A stretch of DNA of 64,000 bases from an uncultured bacterium (GCA_900549415.1 URNX01000011.1:1-64000); one strand, 5' to 3'; shown: positions 16,619 to 26,051, counted from the first letter of the stretch. Notes: a model not told the origin generated them from the letters alone. Numbers and translations are program-made.

Positions 16619-18217
16619 TTATTTGGCGAAAGAGATGTAAACGATCACGACCACGAGGATCAGCAGCGCTCCGGCGTAGGGGGCGAGCTTCCACGAAGTC
16701 ATGTCCACAGCCTTGACGTCTTCCTGAATGAAGGGCGTCGGGCGTCCGGCGATCTTGCCCCAGGCGAGCATGTAGAGACACAGCGCAAGGAAGACGGCTC
16801 CGACAAAGTGGAAGGCGTTCATGGCGTCAACCCAGTGGCTGAACGGCGGGACAAAGTAGCCGATTGCAATCAGAATGCATCCGCCGATGAGTGCGGTTTT
16901 CGCCGCGATTGCGGGGACGTATTTCGAAAGCATTCCGACGAGAACCACGGAGAAAATCGGGATGAAGTAGATTCCGTTCATCTTCTGGAGGTATGCGAAG
17001 ATGCTGCCCGTGTTTGCAAGCATCGGCGCAATGATCATCGAAGCGATTGCGATGATGAATCCGAAGATTTTGCCCGCCCGCACCTGCTGCGCTTCGCTGG
17101 CCTGGCGGTTGAACACCTCTTTGTAGATTCCGAGGCTGAAGAGCGTGCAGGTTGCATTCAGCGCGGAGTTGAACGAACTCAGAATCGCTCCGGTCATGAC
17201 GGCGGCGAAAAATCCGGTCAGCGGGGCGGGGAGAACAGTTGAAACGAGCTTGCCGTAGGCGTCGTCGGAGCGGAGTCCGGTATCCTTGAACATGTAGAAG
17301 GCGATGATGCCGGGGAGAACAAGGTAGAGGGGACCAATGAGTTTCAGGAAAGCGCAGAGCAGAACGCCCTTCTGTCCTTCCGCGAGCGAGCTTGCAGCGA
17401 AGGTGCGCTGAATGATCTGCTGATTGGTGCACCAGTAGAACATGTTGATGATCAGGATTCCGGTGAAAAGCGTGGCGAACGGGACTTCCGACTTCGGACC
17501 GCCGATGGAGTTGAATTTGTCGGGGAGCGCCTCAACCAGGGTGTTGAGTCCGTGGAGCCAGCCCGCGCCGCCGCTGATGGCGTGGAGGCCGAAGTAGAGA
17601 ATCATGAATCCGCCGATGAGCAGACCGATGCCGTTCAGCGTGTCGGAAACCGCGACGGAGCGGAGACCGCCGAAGAGCGCGTAGACCATGCCGACGATGC
17701 CGATGAACCAGACCATCAGCCAGAGGTTGACCGTGTAGCTCTGGATGCCCGTGATGGCGGGAACGTTCATGATGCCGCTGAGTCCGGCGGCGCCTGTGTA
17801 CAGAATAATCGGGAGCAGAATCACCATGTATGCGATAAGGAAAATGATATTGGTGATGATTGCGGTTGTCCGGTCAAACCGGATATGCAGATATTCCGGA
17901 AGAGTTGCAATGCCGCTTTTGAGGAAGCGCGGAAGAAAGAACATCGCCATTGCGACGAGCGCGATGACGGCGACGACTTCCCACGCCATGACGCAGAGTC
18001 CCTCTTTGAACGCCGAACCGTTGAGTCCGACCATCTGCTCGGTCGAAAGGTTGGTGAGCAGCAGGGAACCGGCGATGAACGGATAGGTCAGCGAGCGCCC
18101 GGCAAGGAAGTAGCCCTCTTTGGACTTGACGTCCTCCTTGCGCGTCATGAGCCATGTGACGAATGCGACGAGAGCCGTGAAGAACACGAACGACGAAATG
18201 GTGATAATCTGATGCAT
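16619..18217 (-). CDS. Sodium/solute symporter (SSS family, SGLT-like)
   Basis: 532 residues with about 14 hydrophobic membrane segments spanning the whole length. Family marks include the EGYFLAGRSLTYPFIAGSLLLTNLS region near the N-terminus (core FLAGR, S/T-rich TM1) and the GGLRSVAVSDTLNGIGLLIGG signature near 210. The family moves sugars, sialic acid, amino acids or vitamins with Na+ across the inner membrane. Close resemblance to the SGLT branch and a sugar-type regulator next door suggest a monosaccharide substrate. The start has a strong GGGAGGA ribosome site. The gene is flanked upstream by the queA terminator, so it has its own promoter. Confidence 0.93.
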   Translation of the reverse strand: MHQIITISSFVFFTALVAFVTWLMTRKEDVKSKEGYFLAGRSLTYPFIAGSLLLTNLSTEQMVGLNGSAFKEGLCVMAWEVVAVIALVAMAMFFLPRFLKSGIATLPEYLHIRFDRTTAIITNIIFLIAYMVILLPIILYTGAAGLSGIMNVPAITGIQSYTVNLWLMVWFIGIVGMVYALFGGLRSVAVSDTLNGIGLLIGGFMILYFGLHAISGGAGWLHGLNTLVEALPDKFNSIGGPKSEVPFATLFTGILIINMFYWCTNQQIIQRTFAASSLAEGQKGVLLCAFLKLIGPLYLVLPGIIAFYMFKDTGLRSDDAYGKLVSTVLPAPLTGFFAAVMTGAILSSFNSALNATCTLFSLGIYKEVFNRQASEAQQVRAGKIFGFIIAIASMIIAPMLANTGSIFAYLQKMNGIYFIPIFSVVLVGMLSKYVPAIAAKTALIGGCILIAIGYFVPPFSHWVDAMNAFHFVGAVFLALCLYMLAWGKIAGRPTPFIQEDVKAVDMTSWKLAPYAGALLILVVVIVYISFAK

Positions 18218-18255
18218 AAATTTTTTCCTCCCAGTGTTTTTATCTGCAGCAAATA

Positions 18256-18286
18256 AAATCGCCTGTCTGAAACTGACAGGCGATTT
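18256..18286 (-). terminator. Intrinsic terminator after queA
   Basis: A perfect 12-bp stem (arms 18256-18267 and 18275-18286) with a 7-base loop, followed on the minus strand by a T-rich stretch. It ends the rhomboid-glgA-queA transcript 40 bases past the queA stop. Confidence 0.85.
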
Positions 18287-18325
18287 CTCTTAAATGTTCG
18301 ATGAAAAAAGCGGAAGGTCAATGAT

Positions 18326-19372
18326 TTATTTTAAAATCAGCATGCAGTCGCCGTAGCTGAAGAAGCGCATCCGCTCGCGGACGGCGAGACGGTAGGCGTT
18401 CATCGTGTGTTCGTAACCGGCGAATGCGCAGACCAGCATCAGAAGCGTGCTCTTCGGCAGATGGAAGTTTGTGAGCAGAATGTCTGCGGAAAGAACTTCA
18501 TGCGGCGGATAAATGAAAATATCCGTGCTTCCGGCATGCGCTTCGAATGTGCGGTCCGGTTTGACGCAGGACTCCAGAACGCGCAGCGAGGTCGTGCCGA
18601 CTGCGGCGATGCGGTGTCCGTTCCGGCGCGTTTCATTCAGAAGCTCGGCCGCGGCTTCGGGGAAAATGTACTCTTCGGAGTGCATCTTGTGGTCGGTGAT
18701 CTCATCCGCGGTGACGGGCTTGAATGTTCCCTGGCCTACGTGGAGGGTGAGTTCCGCGCGGCGCACGCCTTTCTGCTCCAGTTCGGAGAGAATCTCTTTT
18801 GTGAAATGCAGTCCGGCGGTCGGGGCGGCGACGGCGCCGGGGTGATCGGCGTAGACCGTCTGATAGCGTTCCGCATCCGGCGGCAGATTCTGGCGCTTGA
18901 TGTACGGCGGGAGCGGGATGTGTCCGCAGTCGTCGAGAATGCGGTCGACGGGTGCTCCGGCGAATTCCACAATGCACTCGCCTGCGGGGTCTTTCGCGAT
19001 GACTTTGACCGTGTACGGCGCGGGCGTCTCATCGCGGTGCAGCAATGTCAGGACGGTTCCTTCGGGGGCGCGTTTGCCCGGCTTGAGGAAACAGGTCCAG
19101 CGCATCGGGTCGGACTGCGGGCGCAGGAGCATGATTTCAATGTGTGCTCCGGTGTCCTTGAGTGCGAACAGGCGTGCGCGGATCACGCGGGTGTTGTTGA
19201 CCGTGAGACAGTCTCCGGGGAGGAGAAAATCGACGATCCTGCGGAACGGAACAATTTCGCAGTTTCCGTTTTTTGTGTTCAGAACCATCATGCGGGAATC
19301 GCCGCGGTGTTCGGGCGGATTCTGCGCGATGAGCTCTTCGGGGAGCGTGTAATCAAAATCAGAGGTGTGCAT
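18326..19372 (-). CDS. queA: S-adenosylmethionine:tRNA ribosyltransferase-isomerase QueA
   Basis: Transfers and isomerises the ribosyl group of SAM onto preQ1-modified tRNA to make epoxyqueuosine, a wobble-base modification. The 348-residue protein has the conserved DFDYTLPEELIAQ start, the R-x-GDSRMMVL block, NNTRVIRARL, and the YQTVYADHPGAVAAPTAGLHFT core. I placed the start at the ATG at 19372, because the family begins within a few residues of DFDY; an in-frame ATG at 19390 is possible. It overlaps the end of glgA by 14 bases and is the last gene of its operon. No preQ1 riboswitch was seen. Confidence 0.96.
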   Translation of the reverse strand: MHTSDFDYTLPEELIAQNPPEHRGDSRMMVLNTKNGNCEIVPFRRIVDFLLPGDCLTVNNTRVIRARLFALKDTGAHIEIMLLRPQSDPMRWTCFLKPGKRAPEGTVLTLLHRDETPAPYTVKVIAKDPAGECIVEFAGAPVDRILDDCGHIPLPPYIKRQNLPPDAERYQTVYADHPGAVAAPTAGLHFTKEILSELEQKGVRRAELTLHVGQGTFKPVTADEITDHKMHSEEYIFPEAAAELLNETRRNGHRIAAVGTTSLRVLESCVKPDRTFEAHAGSTDIFIYPPHEVLSADILLTNFHLPKSTLLMLVCAFAGYEHTMNAYRLAVRERMRFFSYGDCMLILK

Positions 19373-20828
19373 CGAGATACATCTTTTCATATTCGGTGGC
19401 TGTACGGTTCCAGGAGAAGTCGGTCGTCATTCCGTTATGACGCATCTTCGCGAAATCTCCGGGGCGGTTGCGCCAGGTGTCCGCCGCCCAGCGGATGGTG
19501 TTGTTCAGCGACGCCGCATTGAGATCCCAGAGCACGAATCCTGTCGAGCGGTCGAGCGTGGACGGGTCGTAGTTGATCACCGTATCCGCGAGTCCGCCGG
19601 TGTGGCGGACGACAGGCAGAGTTCCGTATGCCATTGAGTACATCTGGTTGAGTCCGCAGGGTTCGTAGCGCGAGGGCATGAGGAACATGTCCGCGCCGGC
19701 TTCTGTGAGATGCGCGAGCGGTTCGCCCGCATAGCCGAGATAGAGACCGAACTTCTGCGGATACTTCTGCGCGAGATACTGCAGGTAGCCTTCAATGTCT
19801 TTTTCGCCGGAAGTGACGACGACGAACTGGTAGTCGCATTCGCGCAGGAGCTCTTCGAGACCGAAGGCGAAAACGTCGAGACCCTTCTGATATGCGAGAC
19901 GGGAGATGACGGCGAAGAGGGGGACGTCCTCGCGGACGGGTAGTCCGAATTTCTGCTGAAGCGCGCGGCGGCAGACCGCTTTGCCTTCGAGCTTGTCTGC
20001 GGAGAACGTCGCGGGGAGATTCCTGTCGGCCGCCGGGTTCCATACCGCGGTGTCGATTCCGTTGAGGATTCCGCGGAGGCGTCCTTCCGCAGCGCGTGCG
20101 CGGAGCGCTCCGTCGAGTCCGAAGCCGTAGCCGGGAGAGAGAATCTCCTGTGCGTAGGTGGGGCTGACGGTGGATACCATGTCGGCGCACATGATGCCGC
20201 CTTTGAGGAAGTTCAGACGGTCGTAGAATTCGAGGCAGAGGTGATTGAAGTAATCCCATCCGAGCCCGGTCCAGTAGAGATTTCCCTTGTCGAAGTTGCC
20301 CTGGTAGCCGATATTGTGAATGGTGAGGACGGAGCGTGTGCGGCGGAACTGCTCATTGCCGGAATAGAGCGCGGAGCGGAGGTAGACGCAGCAGAGCGCG
20401 GCGTGCCAGTCGTTCGCGTGCAGGACGTCGGGAGCGAGACGGAAGTTGACGGCGAGCTCCATTGCGGCGCGGCAGAGGAAGATGTAGCGCTGGGCGTTGT
20501 CGGCGTATTCGCGTCCGTCCCAGTCATAGAGCTTCGGACGGTCGAAGAAACGGTTGTATTCGATGAAGTACCAGGTCAGATTTTTATGGGTGCGGAGAAC
20601 ATTGACGCGCGCCCATTCGCAGCCGTCGCCGAAGGGGACGCGGAGGAGCTCGTGAACCTCGTCGAATTTGAGGTTGAGTTTGCCCATCTGCTGCGGGTAG
20701 AACGGCATGACGACGGAAACATGGTGTCCGCGTTCTGCGAGTGCGAGGGGGAGCGCGGCGGAAACGTCCGCGAGCCCGCCGGTTTTCGCATACGGAACGG
20801 CTTCGCTTGTGACCCAGAGAATATTCAT
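19359..20828 (-). CDS. glgA: Glycogen synthase (ADP-glucose type, GT5)
   Basis: Elongates alpha-1,4-glucan chains from ADP-glucose in the cytoplasm. The 489 residues begin MNILWVTSEAVPYAKTGGL, with the KTGGLADV substrate-binding motif at 15-22. They also contain HANDWHAALC and the C-terminal GT-B signature EPCGLNQMYSMAYGTLPVVR followed by TGGLADTV. Length is normal for bacterial GlgA. It sits between rhomboid and queA genes with an 18-bp upstream gap. No other glycogen genes are adjacent, so it is a dispersed pathway member. Confidence 0.96.
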   Translation of the reverse strand: MNILWVTSEAVPYAKTGGLADVSAALPLALAERGHHVSVVMPFYPQQMGKLNLKFDEVHELLRVPFGDGCEWARVNVLRTHKNLTWYFIEYNRFFDRPKLYDWDGREYADNAQRYIFLCRAAMELAVNFRLAPDVLHANDWHAALCCVYLRSALYSGNEQFRRTRSVLTIHNIGYQGNFDKGNLYWTGLGWDYFNHLCLEFYDRLNFLKGGIMCADMVSTVSPTYAQEILSPGYGFGLDGALRARAAEGRLRGILNGIDTAVWNPAADRNLPATFSADKLEGKAVCRRALQQKFGLPVREDVPLFAVISRLAYQKGLDVFAFGLEELLRECDYQFVVVTSGEKDIEGYLQYLAQKYPQKFGLYLGYAGEPLAHLTEAGADMFLMPSRYEPCGLNQMYSMAYGTLPVVRHTGGLADTVINYDPSTLDRSTGFVLWDLNAASLNNTIRWAADTWRNRPGDFAKMRHNGMTTDFSWNRTATEYEKMYLDAHL

Positions 20829-20846
20829 GGAAAAATCCTTTCTGTG

Positions 20847-21683
20847 TTATCGGGATTTCATCTGTTCCCGGGCTTTCCGGAGCGTCTCCATCTCCTCTTC
20901 GGTGAGGCTGTTGATGCCGGTTCTGGAAAGCTTGTCGAGAATGCGGTCAAGTTCGTCCTGCGAAACGGGGCCGCTGTTTTTGTGATAATCGGAGACCGTC
21001 CATCCCTGCGGTGCGCGGCGGGAGCTTTGCGGTGTTCCCCGACGGAAGAGGAAGGCGAGGGGAGTCCAGTTGATCTCTCTTGGCTGGAAGATGTGCATGA
21101 AGAGACATCCCGCGATGAATCCGCCGATGTGCGCGAGGTACGCCACGCCGGAATGGGAGTTCGCCATCTGCTGAACCACTTCGAGGAGAATGTAGACCAC
21201 CGCCATCGTTTTGAGTTTGATCGGGACGGGGAAGAAGAGCATGATCACGCGCATATCAGGAACGATCATTGCGGTTGCCATGATGATACCGACGACAGCT
21301 CCGGAAGCTCCGAGCAGGAAGCCGTAGGAGTGGAGGTTGAACAGATACCAGAGCAGGTTCCCGAAAGTTCCGCAGATGAGATAGAGATTCAGGAAGTTTT
21401 TCCATCCGAGCACCTGCGCGGAGATCGAGCCGAACATCCAGAGTCCGAACATGTTGAAGAAGAGATGCCAGAAATCAACATGAGTAAACGCCGCCGTCAC
21501 AAAGCGCCAGAGTTCCAGATTCTGTATGTAATGCGTACTCAGAACCAGGTCGCGAGCGAGCGATCCTTTGAGCAGCCAGACCAGGACGTTGATTGCAATC
21601 AGTGCATAAAGACACGTTTTCCCGGAAGCCGCGGTCTGTTCCGGCTCCTGTCTGCGTCGCATGTAATCCCGTTCTCCGAGCAT
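20847..21683 (-). CDS. Rhomboid-family intramembrane serine protease
   Basis: 278 residues. The ATG at 21683 has a GGAGG eight bases upstream and is preferred to a GTG nine bases earlier. Six hydrophobic segments span about 20-210. The catalytic serine lies in GASGAV and the catalytic histidine in AHIGGF, with the HLFFNMFGLWMFG block of family signature between TM2 and TM3. These proteases cleave membrane proteins within the bilayer. A cytoplasmic C-terminal tail of about 60 residues ends in a short helical region (LTEEEMETLRKAREQ) common in this subgroup. Native substrates are unknown. Confidence 0.93.
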   Translation of the reverse strand: MLGERDYMRRRQEPEQTAASGKTCLYALIAINVLVWLLKGSLARDLVLSTHYIQNLELWRFVTAAFTHVDFWHLFFNMFGLWMFGSISAQVLGWKNFLNLYLICGTFGNLLWYLFNLHSYGFLLGASGAVVGIIMATAMIVPDMRVIMLFFPVPIKLKTMAVVYILLEVVQQMANSHSGVAYLAHIGGFIAGCLFMHIFQPREINWTPLAFLFRRGTPQSSRRAPQGWTVSDYHKNSGPVSQDELDRILDKLSRTGINSLTEEEMETLRKAREQMKSR

Positions 21684-21705
21684 AGGTTTCACCTCCAGTT
21701 ATGGT

Positions 21706-21734
21706 AATATATCGCCGAAAGGGCGAAAGTTCAA
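21706..21734 (-). promoter_or_regulatory. Promoter of rhomboid-glgA-queA
   Basis: On the minus strand, TTGAAC (21729-21734), a 17-bp spacer and TATATT (21706-21711). The -35 element overlaps the ctpA stop codon, so these three genes can be transcribed separately from the upstream waaA-ctpA group. Confidence 0.75.
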
Positions 21735-22966
21735 TCTTTTTCCGATTTGCGGAAGATGTTCACGCCTTTGAGAATTTCGATTCCGCGTTCCAGCTGAACG
21801 TCGTGGTACTTGCCCTTGCGCAGAAGCGGAAGTTTGTCGCCCTGTTCCGCAAGGTGAAATGCGGTTTCCGCGGTCCGGGCGGGCGTCGTTTTCACTTCGA
21901 TATCCGGCATGACGCCTTTGCCGTGAATGACGCGCCGGCTCGGCGTGTAGTATTTCGCGGTTGTGACGCGGAGCGCTCCGCCGTCCGCAAGAGGGATGAG
22001 AATCTGAACAGACCCTTTCCCGAACGTTTTTGTTCCGACGATGATTGCGCGTTTGAAGTCCTGCATTCCGGCGGCGAGAATTTCCGCCGCGCTTGCGGAG
22101 TTTTCATTTACGAGCAGAACGAGCGGGATTTCCAGATCCTTCCGGCAGTCGATGGATTCATGTCTGACGGATTCTTCCGCGCGGCCTTCCACGGAGACTA
22201 CGAGTTTGTTTGCCGGGATGAAACGGCTGATGGTTTCCACCGCCGAGTCGAGTAGTCCGCCTGGATTGTTGCGCAGGTCGATGATAATCCCCTCCGCGCC
22301 CTTGCCTTTGAGTTCGAAGAGCGCCTTTTCGACGTCCGCCGCCGTGGTCGCGGTGAATTCGGTGATGCGCAGATATCCGGTTTTTTCCGCAATCATGCCG
22401 ACAGCTTTCACGGAAGAGAGGACGATTTCCGCGCGGGTGATGTCGAAAGTCAGCTCGCGGTCTTCCGCCGGACGGTAGATTTTGAGTTTGAAGGAGGTCC
22501 CTTTCTTGCCTCGCATCCGGGAAACGCAGTCGTTGAGGGAGAGATTCTGCGCGTTTTCTCCGTTGATTTCGGTGATGACGTCGCCGGGTTTCAGTCCGGC
22601 TTTTATCGCGGGAGTGCCTTCGAGAACATCGACGATTTCGGCGGCATTGTTTTTTGTGGAGATCGTCACGCCGATTCCCGGAAATTTTCCGCGGGAGTCA
22701 TCGACTGTGCTTTGGAATTCCTCCGGGGTTTCATAAGTGCTGAAGGGGTCGAGCTCCTGAAGCATTCCGCGCATGGCGGCGCGGAGGAGATTTTCGTAGG
22801 AGGTTTTCTCTTTGTCCACATATTTTTCGCGGAGAATCTGGATGGAGTGCATGAAGACGGAGATGTTCTTATACGGATCTTTTTCCTCCTCCTGCGTTTT
22901 TTCCCGGGCGAAGAGAGCGGGGAAGAGTCCGGCGGTCAGAAGCAGAATCAGAAAGAGTTTTCCCAT
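21731..22966 (-). CDS. ctpA: C-terminal processing peptidase, S41 family
   Basis: 411 residues with an N-terminal signal peptide (MGKLFLILLLTAGLFPALFA), so it acts in the periplasm. A PDZ domain at about 85-170 (GIGVTISTKN... GLKPGDVITEING) precedes the S41 catalytic core. The nucleophile serine is in NENSASAAEI and the general-base lysine in GTKTFGKGSVQ. Tail-specific proteases of this type trim or degrade envelope proteins and peptidoglycan hydrolases. The start has an AAGGTGA ribosome site, 12 bp after tadA. Confidence 0.95.
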   Translation of the reverse strand: MGKLFLILLLTAGLFPALFAREKTQEEEKDPYKNISVFMHSIQILREKYVDKEKTSYENLLRAAMRGMLQELDPFSTYETPEEFQSTVDDSRGKFPGIGVTISTKNNAAEIVDVLEGTPAIKAGLKPGDVITEINGENAQNLSLNDCVSRMRGKKGTSFKLKIYRPAEDRELTFDITRAEIVLSSVKAVGMIAEKTGYLRITEFTATTAADVEKALFELKGKGAEGIIIDLRNNPGGLLDSAVETISRFIPANKLVVSVEGRAEESVRHESIDCRKDLEIPLVLLVNENSASAAEILAAGMQDFKRAIIVGTKTFGKGSVQILIPLADGGALRVTTAKYYTPSRRVIHGKGVMPDIEVKTTPARTAETAFHLAEQGDKLPLLRKGKYHDVQLERGIEILKGVNIFRKSEKD

Positions 22967-22978
22967 AGCGTCACCTTG

Positions 22979-23467
22979 TTATTTTTTCCTGACCCGTGCG
23001 AAGAAGGCGCGGATCAGAGCTTTGCATTCCTCTTCGAGCACGCCGCCTGTGACCTGCACGCGGTGCAGCATGCCGGGGAAGCCGGTTACATCCAGCGCAG
23101 AACCGGCACAGCCGGAGCGCGGATCCGCCATTCCATAGACAACGCGGTCGACGCGGGTGTTCACAAGAGCTCCGGCGCACATGGCGCACGGCTCTTTTGT
23201 GACATAGACCGTGACGCCGTCAAGTCTCCAGTCGCCGACTGCGGACGCCGCGGCTGTCATGGCGAGAAGTTCGGCGTGCGCGGTGGCGTCTTTCAGCGTT
23301 TCGACCTGGTTCCAGCCGCGGGCGATGATGACGCCGTCTTTGACGGCGACGGCGCCGATGGGGACTTCATTGTTTTCCGCGGCGGTTTCCGCCAGACGCA
23401 GCGCCGCGCGCATGAAGTACTCGTCGTTGAGAAACGGCGCGGCGGAGTCGTCGGGGGCAGCGGTCAT
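22979..23467 (-). CDS. tadA: tRNA adenosine-34 deaminase TadA
   Basis: Converts A34 to inosine in tRNA-Arg(ACG). The 162-residue protein has the zinc and catalytic motifs HAELLAM (His and proton-shuttle Glu) and PCAMCAGAL (two Cys ligands), with the typical NNEVPIGAV near the N-terminus. The start was set at the ATG at 23467, which forms an ATGA overlap with the thiC stop; a 20-codon upstream extension is only open frame within thiC. Confidence 0.95.
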   Translation of the reverse strand: MTAAPDDSAAPFLNDEYFMRAALRLAETAAENNEVPIGAVAVKDGVIIARGWNQVETLKDATAHAELLAMTAAASAVGDWRLDGVTVYVTKEPCAMCAGALVNTRVDRVVYGMADPRSGCAGSALDVTGFPGMLHRVQVTGGVLEEECKALIRAFFARVRKK

Positions 23468-24762
23468 TGTCTGTTCCCGTTCTTCAGGTCGGAGCTGATG
23501 CGCATGGAGCAGAAGTCGGGGCCGCACATGGTGCAGTACTTGGAGCCGTGCTGCGGCTTGACCTGGGAGGCGTCGATGGCGCGTTTGCGGTATTCGCGTG
23601 CGCGGTCGGGGTCGAGCGCGAGGTCGAACTGCTTGTCCCAGTCGAATTCCGCGCGTGCGCGTCCGATGGCGTTGTCGCGGTCGACAGCACCCGGTTTCTT
23701 GAGCGCGACGTCTGCGGCGTGCGCGGCGATTTTGAATGCGATCACGCCGTTGCGGACGTCTTCCGCTTCGGGCAGGCCGATGTGTTCCATGGGGGTGACG
23801 TAACAGAGCATGGCGGCGCCGTAGTATGCGCCGGCGGTTCCGCCGATGGAGGCGACGATGTGGTCATAGCCGGGGGCGCAGTCGATGACAACGGGACCGA
23901 GAATGTAGAACGGAGCGTCGCCGCAGACTTCCTGTTCGCGCTTCATGTTCATTTCGATTTCGTTGAACGGGACGTGTCCGGGGCCTTCGACCATGGACTG
24001 CACGCCGGCGGCGCGGCAGCGGCGGACGAGTTCGCCGAGAGTGTCGAGTTCTGCGAACTGGGCTTCATCGCTGGCGTCCGCGAGACATCCGGGGCGGAGA
24101 CCGTCGCCGAGAGAGAGGGTGACATCGTAGTCGAGGCAGATGTTGAGGATGTCGTCGAACGCGGAATAGAAGGGGTTCTCCTTGTCGTAGCGATCCATCC
24201 AGCGGGCGATCAGCGAACCGCCGCGGCTGACGATTCCGAGAACGCGCTTGAGCGCAATGGGGACATACTTGTGGAGCAGCCCCGGGTGAATGGTCATGTA
24301 GTCGACGCCCTGTTTTGCCTGAGAGAGGATCGTGTTGACAACAGTCTTCTCGTCGAAGTTGTCGGCGCCGTATTTTGCGACGATTTCATAGACGGGGACG
24401 GTTCCGACGGGGATCGGGCTTGCGGCGATGATGGAGGAACGGATGAGGTCGATGTCTCCGCCCGTGCTGAGATCCATGACGGTATCCGCTCCGTAGCGGA
24501 TCGCCTGGTCGAGTTTGCGTTTTTCGGCCTGCGGGCAGCTGGAGGTGGAGGAGTTGCCGATATTGGCGTTGATCTTGGTCAGCAGCTCGCGTCCGATGCC
24601 CATCGGGACGAGGTTTTTGTGGTTGATGTTGGCGGGGATGACAATGCGTCCGTCCGCAACACGCTCCCGGATGAATTCGACCGGACGGAGTTCTTTTTCC
24701 GCGACGGCTTGAATCTGAGGTGTGACGATCCCTTCACGGGCCGACTGCATTTGCGTTTTCAA
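23464..24762 (-). CDS. thiC: Phosphomethylpyrimidine synthase ThiC
   Basis: Radical SAM enzyme that rearranges aminoimidazole ribotide into the pyrimidine moiety of thiamine. The 432 residues contain the core motifs NIGNSS, MVEGPGHVPFNEI and the C-terminal CTMCGPDFCSM cluster site (CX2CX4C). The best start is a TTG at 24762, which has GGAGA about eight bases upstream and overlaps the waaA stop as TTGA; an ATG four codons later lacks a ribosome site. Unusually, it is inside an operon between waaA and tadA, and no TPP riboswitch sequence precedes it. Confidence 0.96.
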   Translation of the reverse strand: MKTQMQSAREGIVTPQIQAVAEKELRPVEFIRERVADGRIVIPANINHKNLVPMGIGRELLTKINANIGNSSTSSCPQAEKRKLDQAIRYGADTVMDLSTGGDIDLIRSSIIAASPIPVGTVPVYEIVAKYGADNFDEKTVVNTILSQAKQGVDYMTIHPGLLHKYVPIALKRVLGIVSRGGSLIARWMDRYDKENPFYSAFDDILNICLDYDVTLSLGDGLRPGCLADASDEAQFAELDTLGELVRRCRAAGVQSMVEGPGHVPFNEIEMNMKREQEVCGDAPFYILGPVVIDCAPGYDHIVASIGGTAGAYYGAAMLCYVTPMEHIGLPEAEDVRNGVIAFKIAAHAADVALKKPGAVDRDNAIGRARAEFDWDKQFDLALDPDRAREYRKRAIDASQVKPQHGSKYCTMCGPDFCSMRISSDLKNGNRQ

Positions 24763-26051
24763 AACAGTTTCTCCAATATTTCGATATTTTTTGCGATGGC
24801 TCCGCTGTGCGCGGTGATGGCGTCATGCGCGCGCCGTCCGAGCTTGCTGCGCAGTTCGGTGTCGGCGGAGAGCATGTAGAGCGCGCGGCGGAGTTCCTCG
24901 CAGGTTTCTACGGTGAGTACGGCGTCGGCCTTCTTGAGAATATCCATGGCTTCGCGGAAATTGCGCAGTTCGCGTCCGCAGACAATCGCCTTTCCGAGCA
25001 CGGCCGGCTCGATGATATTCTGCCCGTCGCGGTTTCCCGCAAGGGTTTTGCCCATGATGACAATGTCCGACGCCGCAATGAATCCGAGCAGTTCGCCCGT
25101 GGTGTCGGCAAGCAGACAGTCTGCAAATTTGAAATCTCCGGATTTTGTTCCGGTCGACCGGCGGATGAAGTTGAGTTTGTTTGCCTTGAGCAGTTCCGCG
25201 AGTTCGGCTCCGCGTTCGGCGTGGCGGGGAACGAGAATCAGCACGGCGTCTTTGCATTGTTCGCGGAGTTTGAGGAACGCTTCCACGATCATTTTCTCTT
25301 CGCCGAAGTGCGTGCTTGCTCCGATGATGACCGGCGCGGCGCTGGGCGGGAAGACCTCGGTGAGATCGGGAAGTTTGAAGTTGTCCGGCACGCGCTGGTC
25401 GAATTTGATGTTTCCGCCGACGCTGATGCGGTCCGCCATGTCGGGCGCAACCATGAGGTAGCGTTCCCGGTCGGCCTCGGTCTGCACGCAGATTGCGTTG
25501 AAGCAGCGCAGAAGCGGCGCGAAGAAGAAGCGGAAACGGCGGTATCCGTGCATCGAGTGGTCGGACATGCGCGCATTGACGAGCGCGAGCGGAATGCCGC
25601 GTCTTTTTGCAACGTTCAGCAGGTTCGGCCAGATCTCCGTCTCAAAAATGATGAGTCCGGAGGGCTGAATCAGCTTGAAGGTGTGGCAGACGAACGGGAG
25701 AAAGTCGATGGGGCAGAAGATGACCTCCACGCCGTCGGGCACTTTCTTCTGCGCAATTTCCTGCGCGGTTGTGGTGGTGGTTGAGAGAACGAAACGGCGG
25801 TTCGGGTTGACTTTGCGCCACGCCTGAAGCGCGGTGAGGGCGAGGTTGGTTTCGCCGACGCTTACCGCATGCATCCAGACGGGATGGTCGAGCGCTTTCA
25901 GACGCGCTTTTTTCTCCTCGGAGAAGATGGAGAAGCGTTCGGGATAAGAGCGTTTGATTCCCGGGCGGCGGATCAGCTTGACGAGCAGTCCCGGCAGGAA
26001 AAACAGGAACGCCAGCGGAAAGAACAGGTTATATAATATGTAAAACAGCAT
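24759..26051 (-). CDS. waaA: 3-deoxy-D-manno-octulosonic acid transferase (GT30)
   Basis: Adds Kdo to lipid A at the cytoplasmic face of the inner membrane, so the organism makes LPS. The 430 residues start with a membrane anchor (MLFYILYNLFFPLAFLFFLPG) and carry the GT30 hallmarks HAVSVGE, LSTTTTTAQEIAQ, ETEIWPN and a C-terminal GT-B domain with IEPAVLGKAIVCG. The ATG at 26051 with AAAGGAG is preferred over an upstream ATG. It leads the waaA-thiC-tadA-ctpA group and is divergent from tolB. Confidence 0.95.
   Translation of the reverse strand: MLFYILYNLFFPLAFLFFLPGLLVKLIRRPGIKRSYPERFSIFSEEKKARLKALDHPVWMHAVSVGETNLALTALQAWRKVNPNRRFVLSTTTTTAQEIAQKKVPDGVEVIFCPIDFLPFVCHTFKLIQPSGLIIFETEIWPNLLNVAKRRGIPLALVNARMSDHSMHGYRRFRFFFAPLLRCFNAICVQTEADRERYLMVAPDMADRISVGGNIKFDQRVPDNFKLPDLTEVFPPSAAPVIIGASTHFGEEKMIVEAFLKLREQCKDAVLILVPRHAERGAELAELLKANKLNFIRRSTGTKSGDFKFADCLLADTTGELLGFIAASDIVIMGKTLAGNRDGQNIIEPAVLGKAIVCGRELRNFREAMDILKKADAVLTVETCEELRRALYMLSADTELRSKLGRRAHDAITAHSGAIAKNIEILEKLF

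Noticed and set aside
24750..24900. TPP riboswitch before thiC
   Set aside because: The upstream sequence is waaA coding DNA and lacks the conserved riboswitch blocks.
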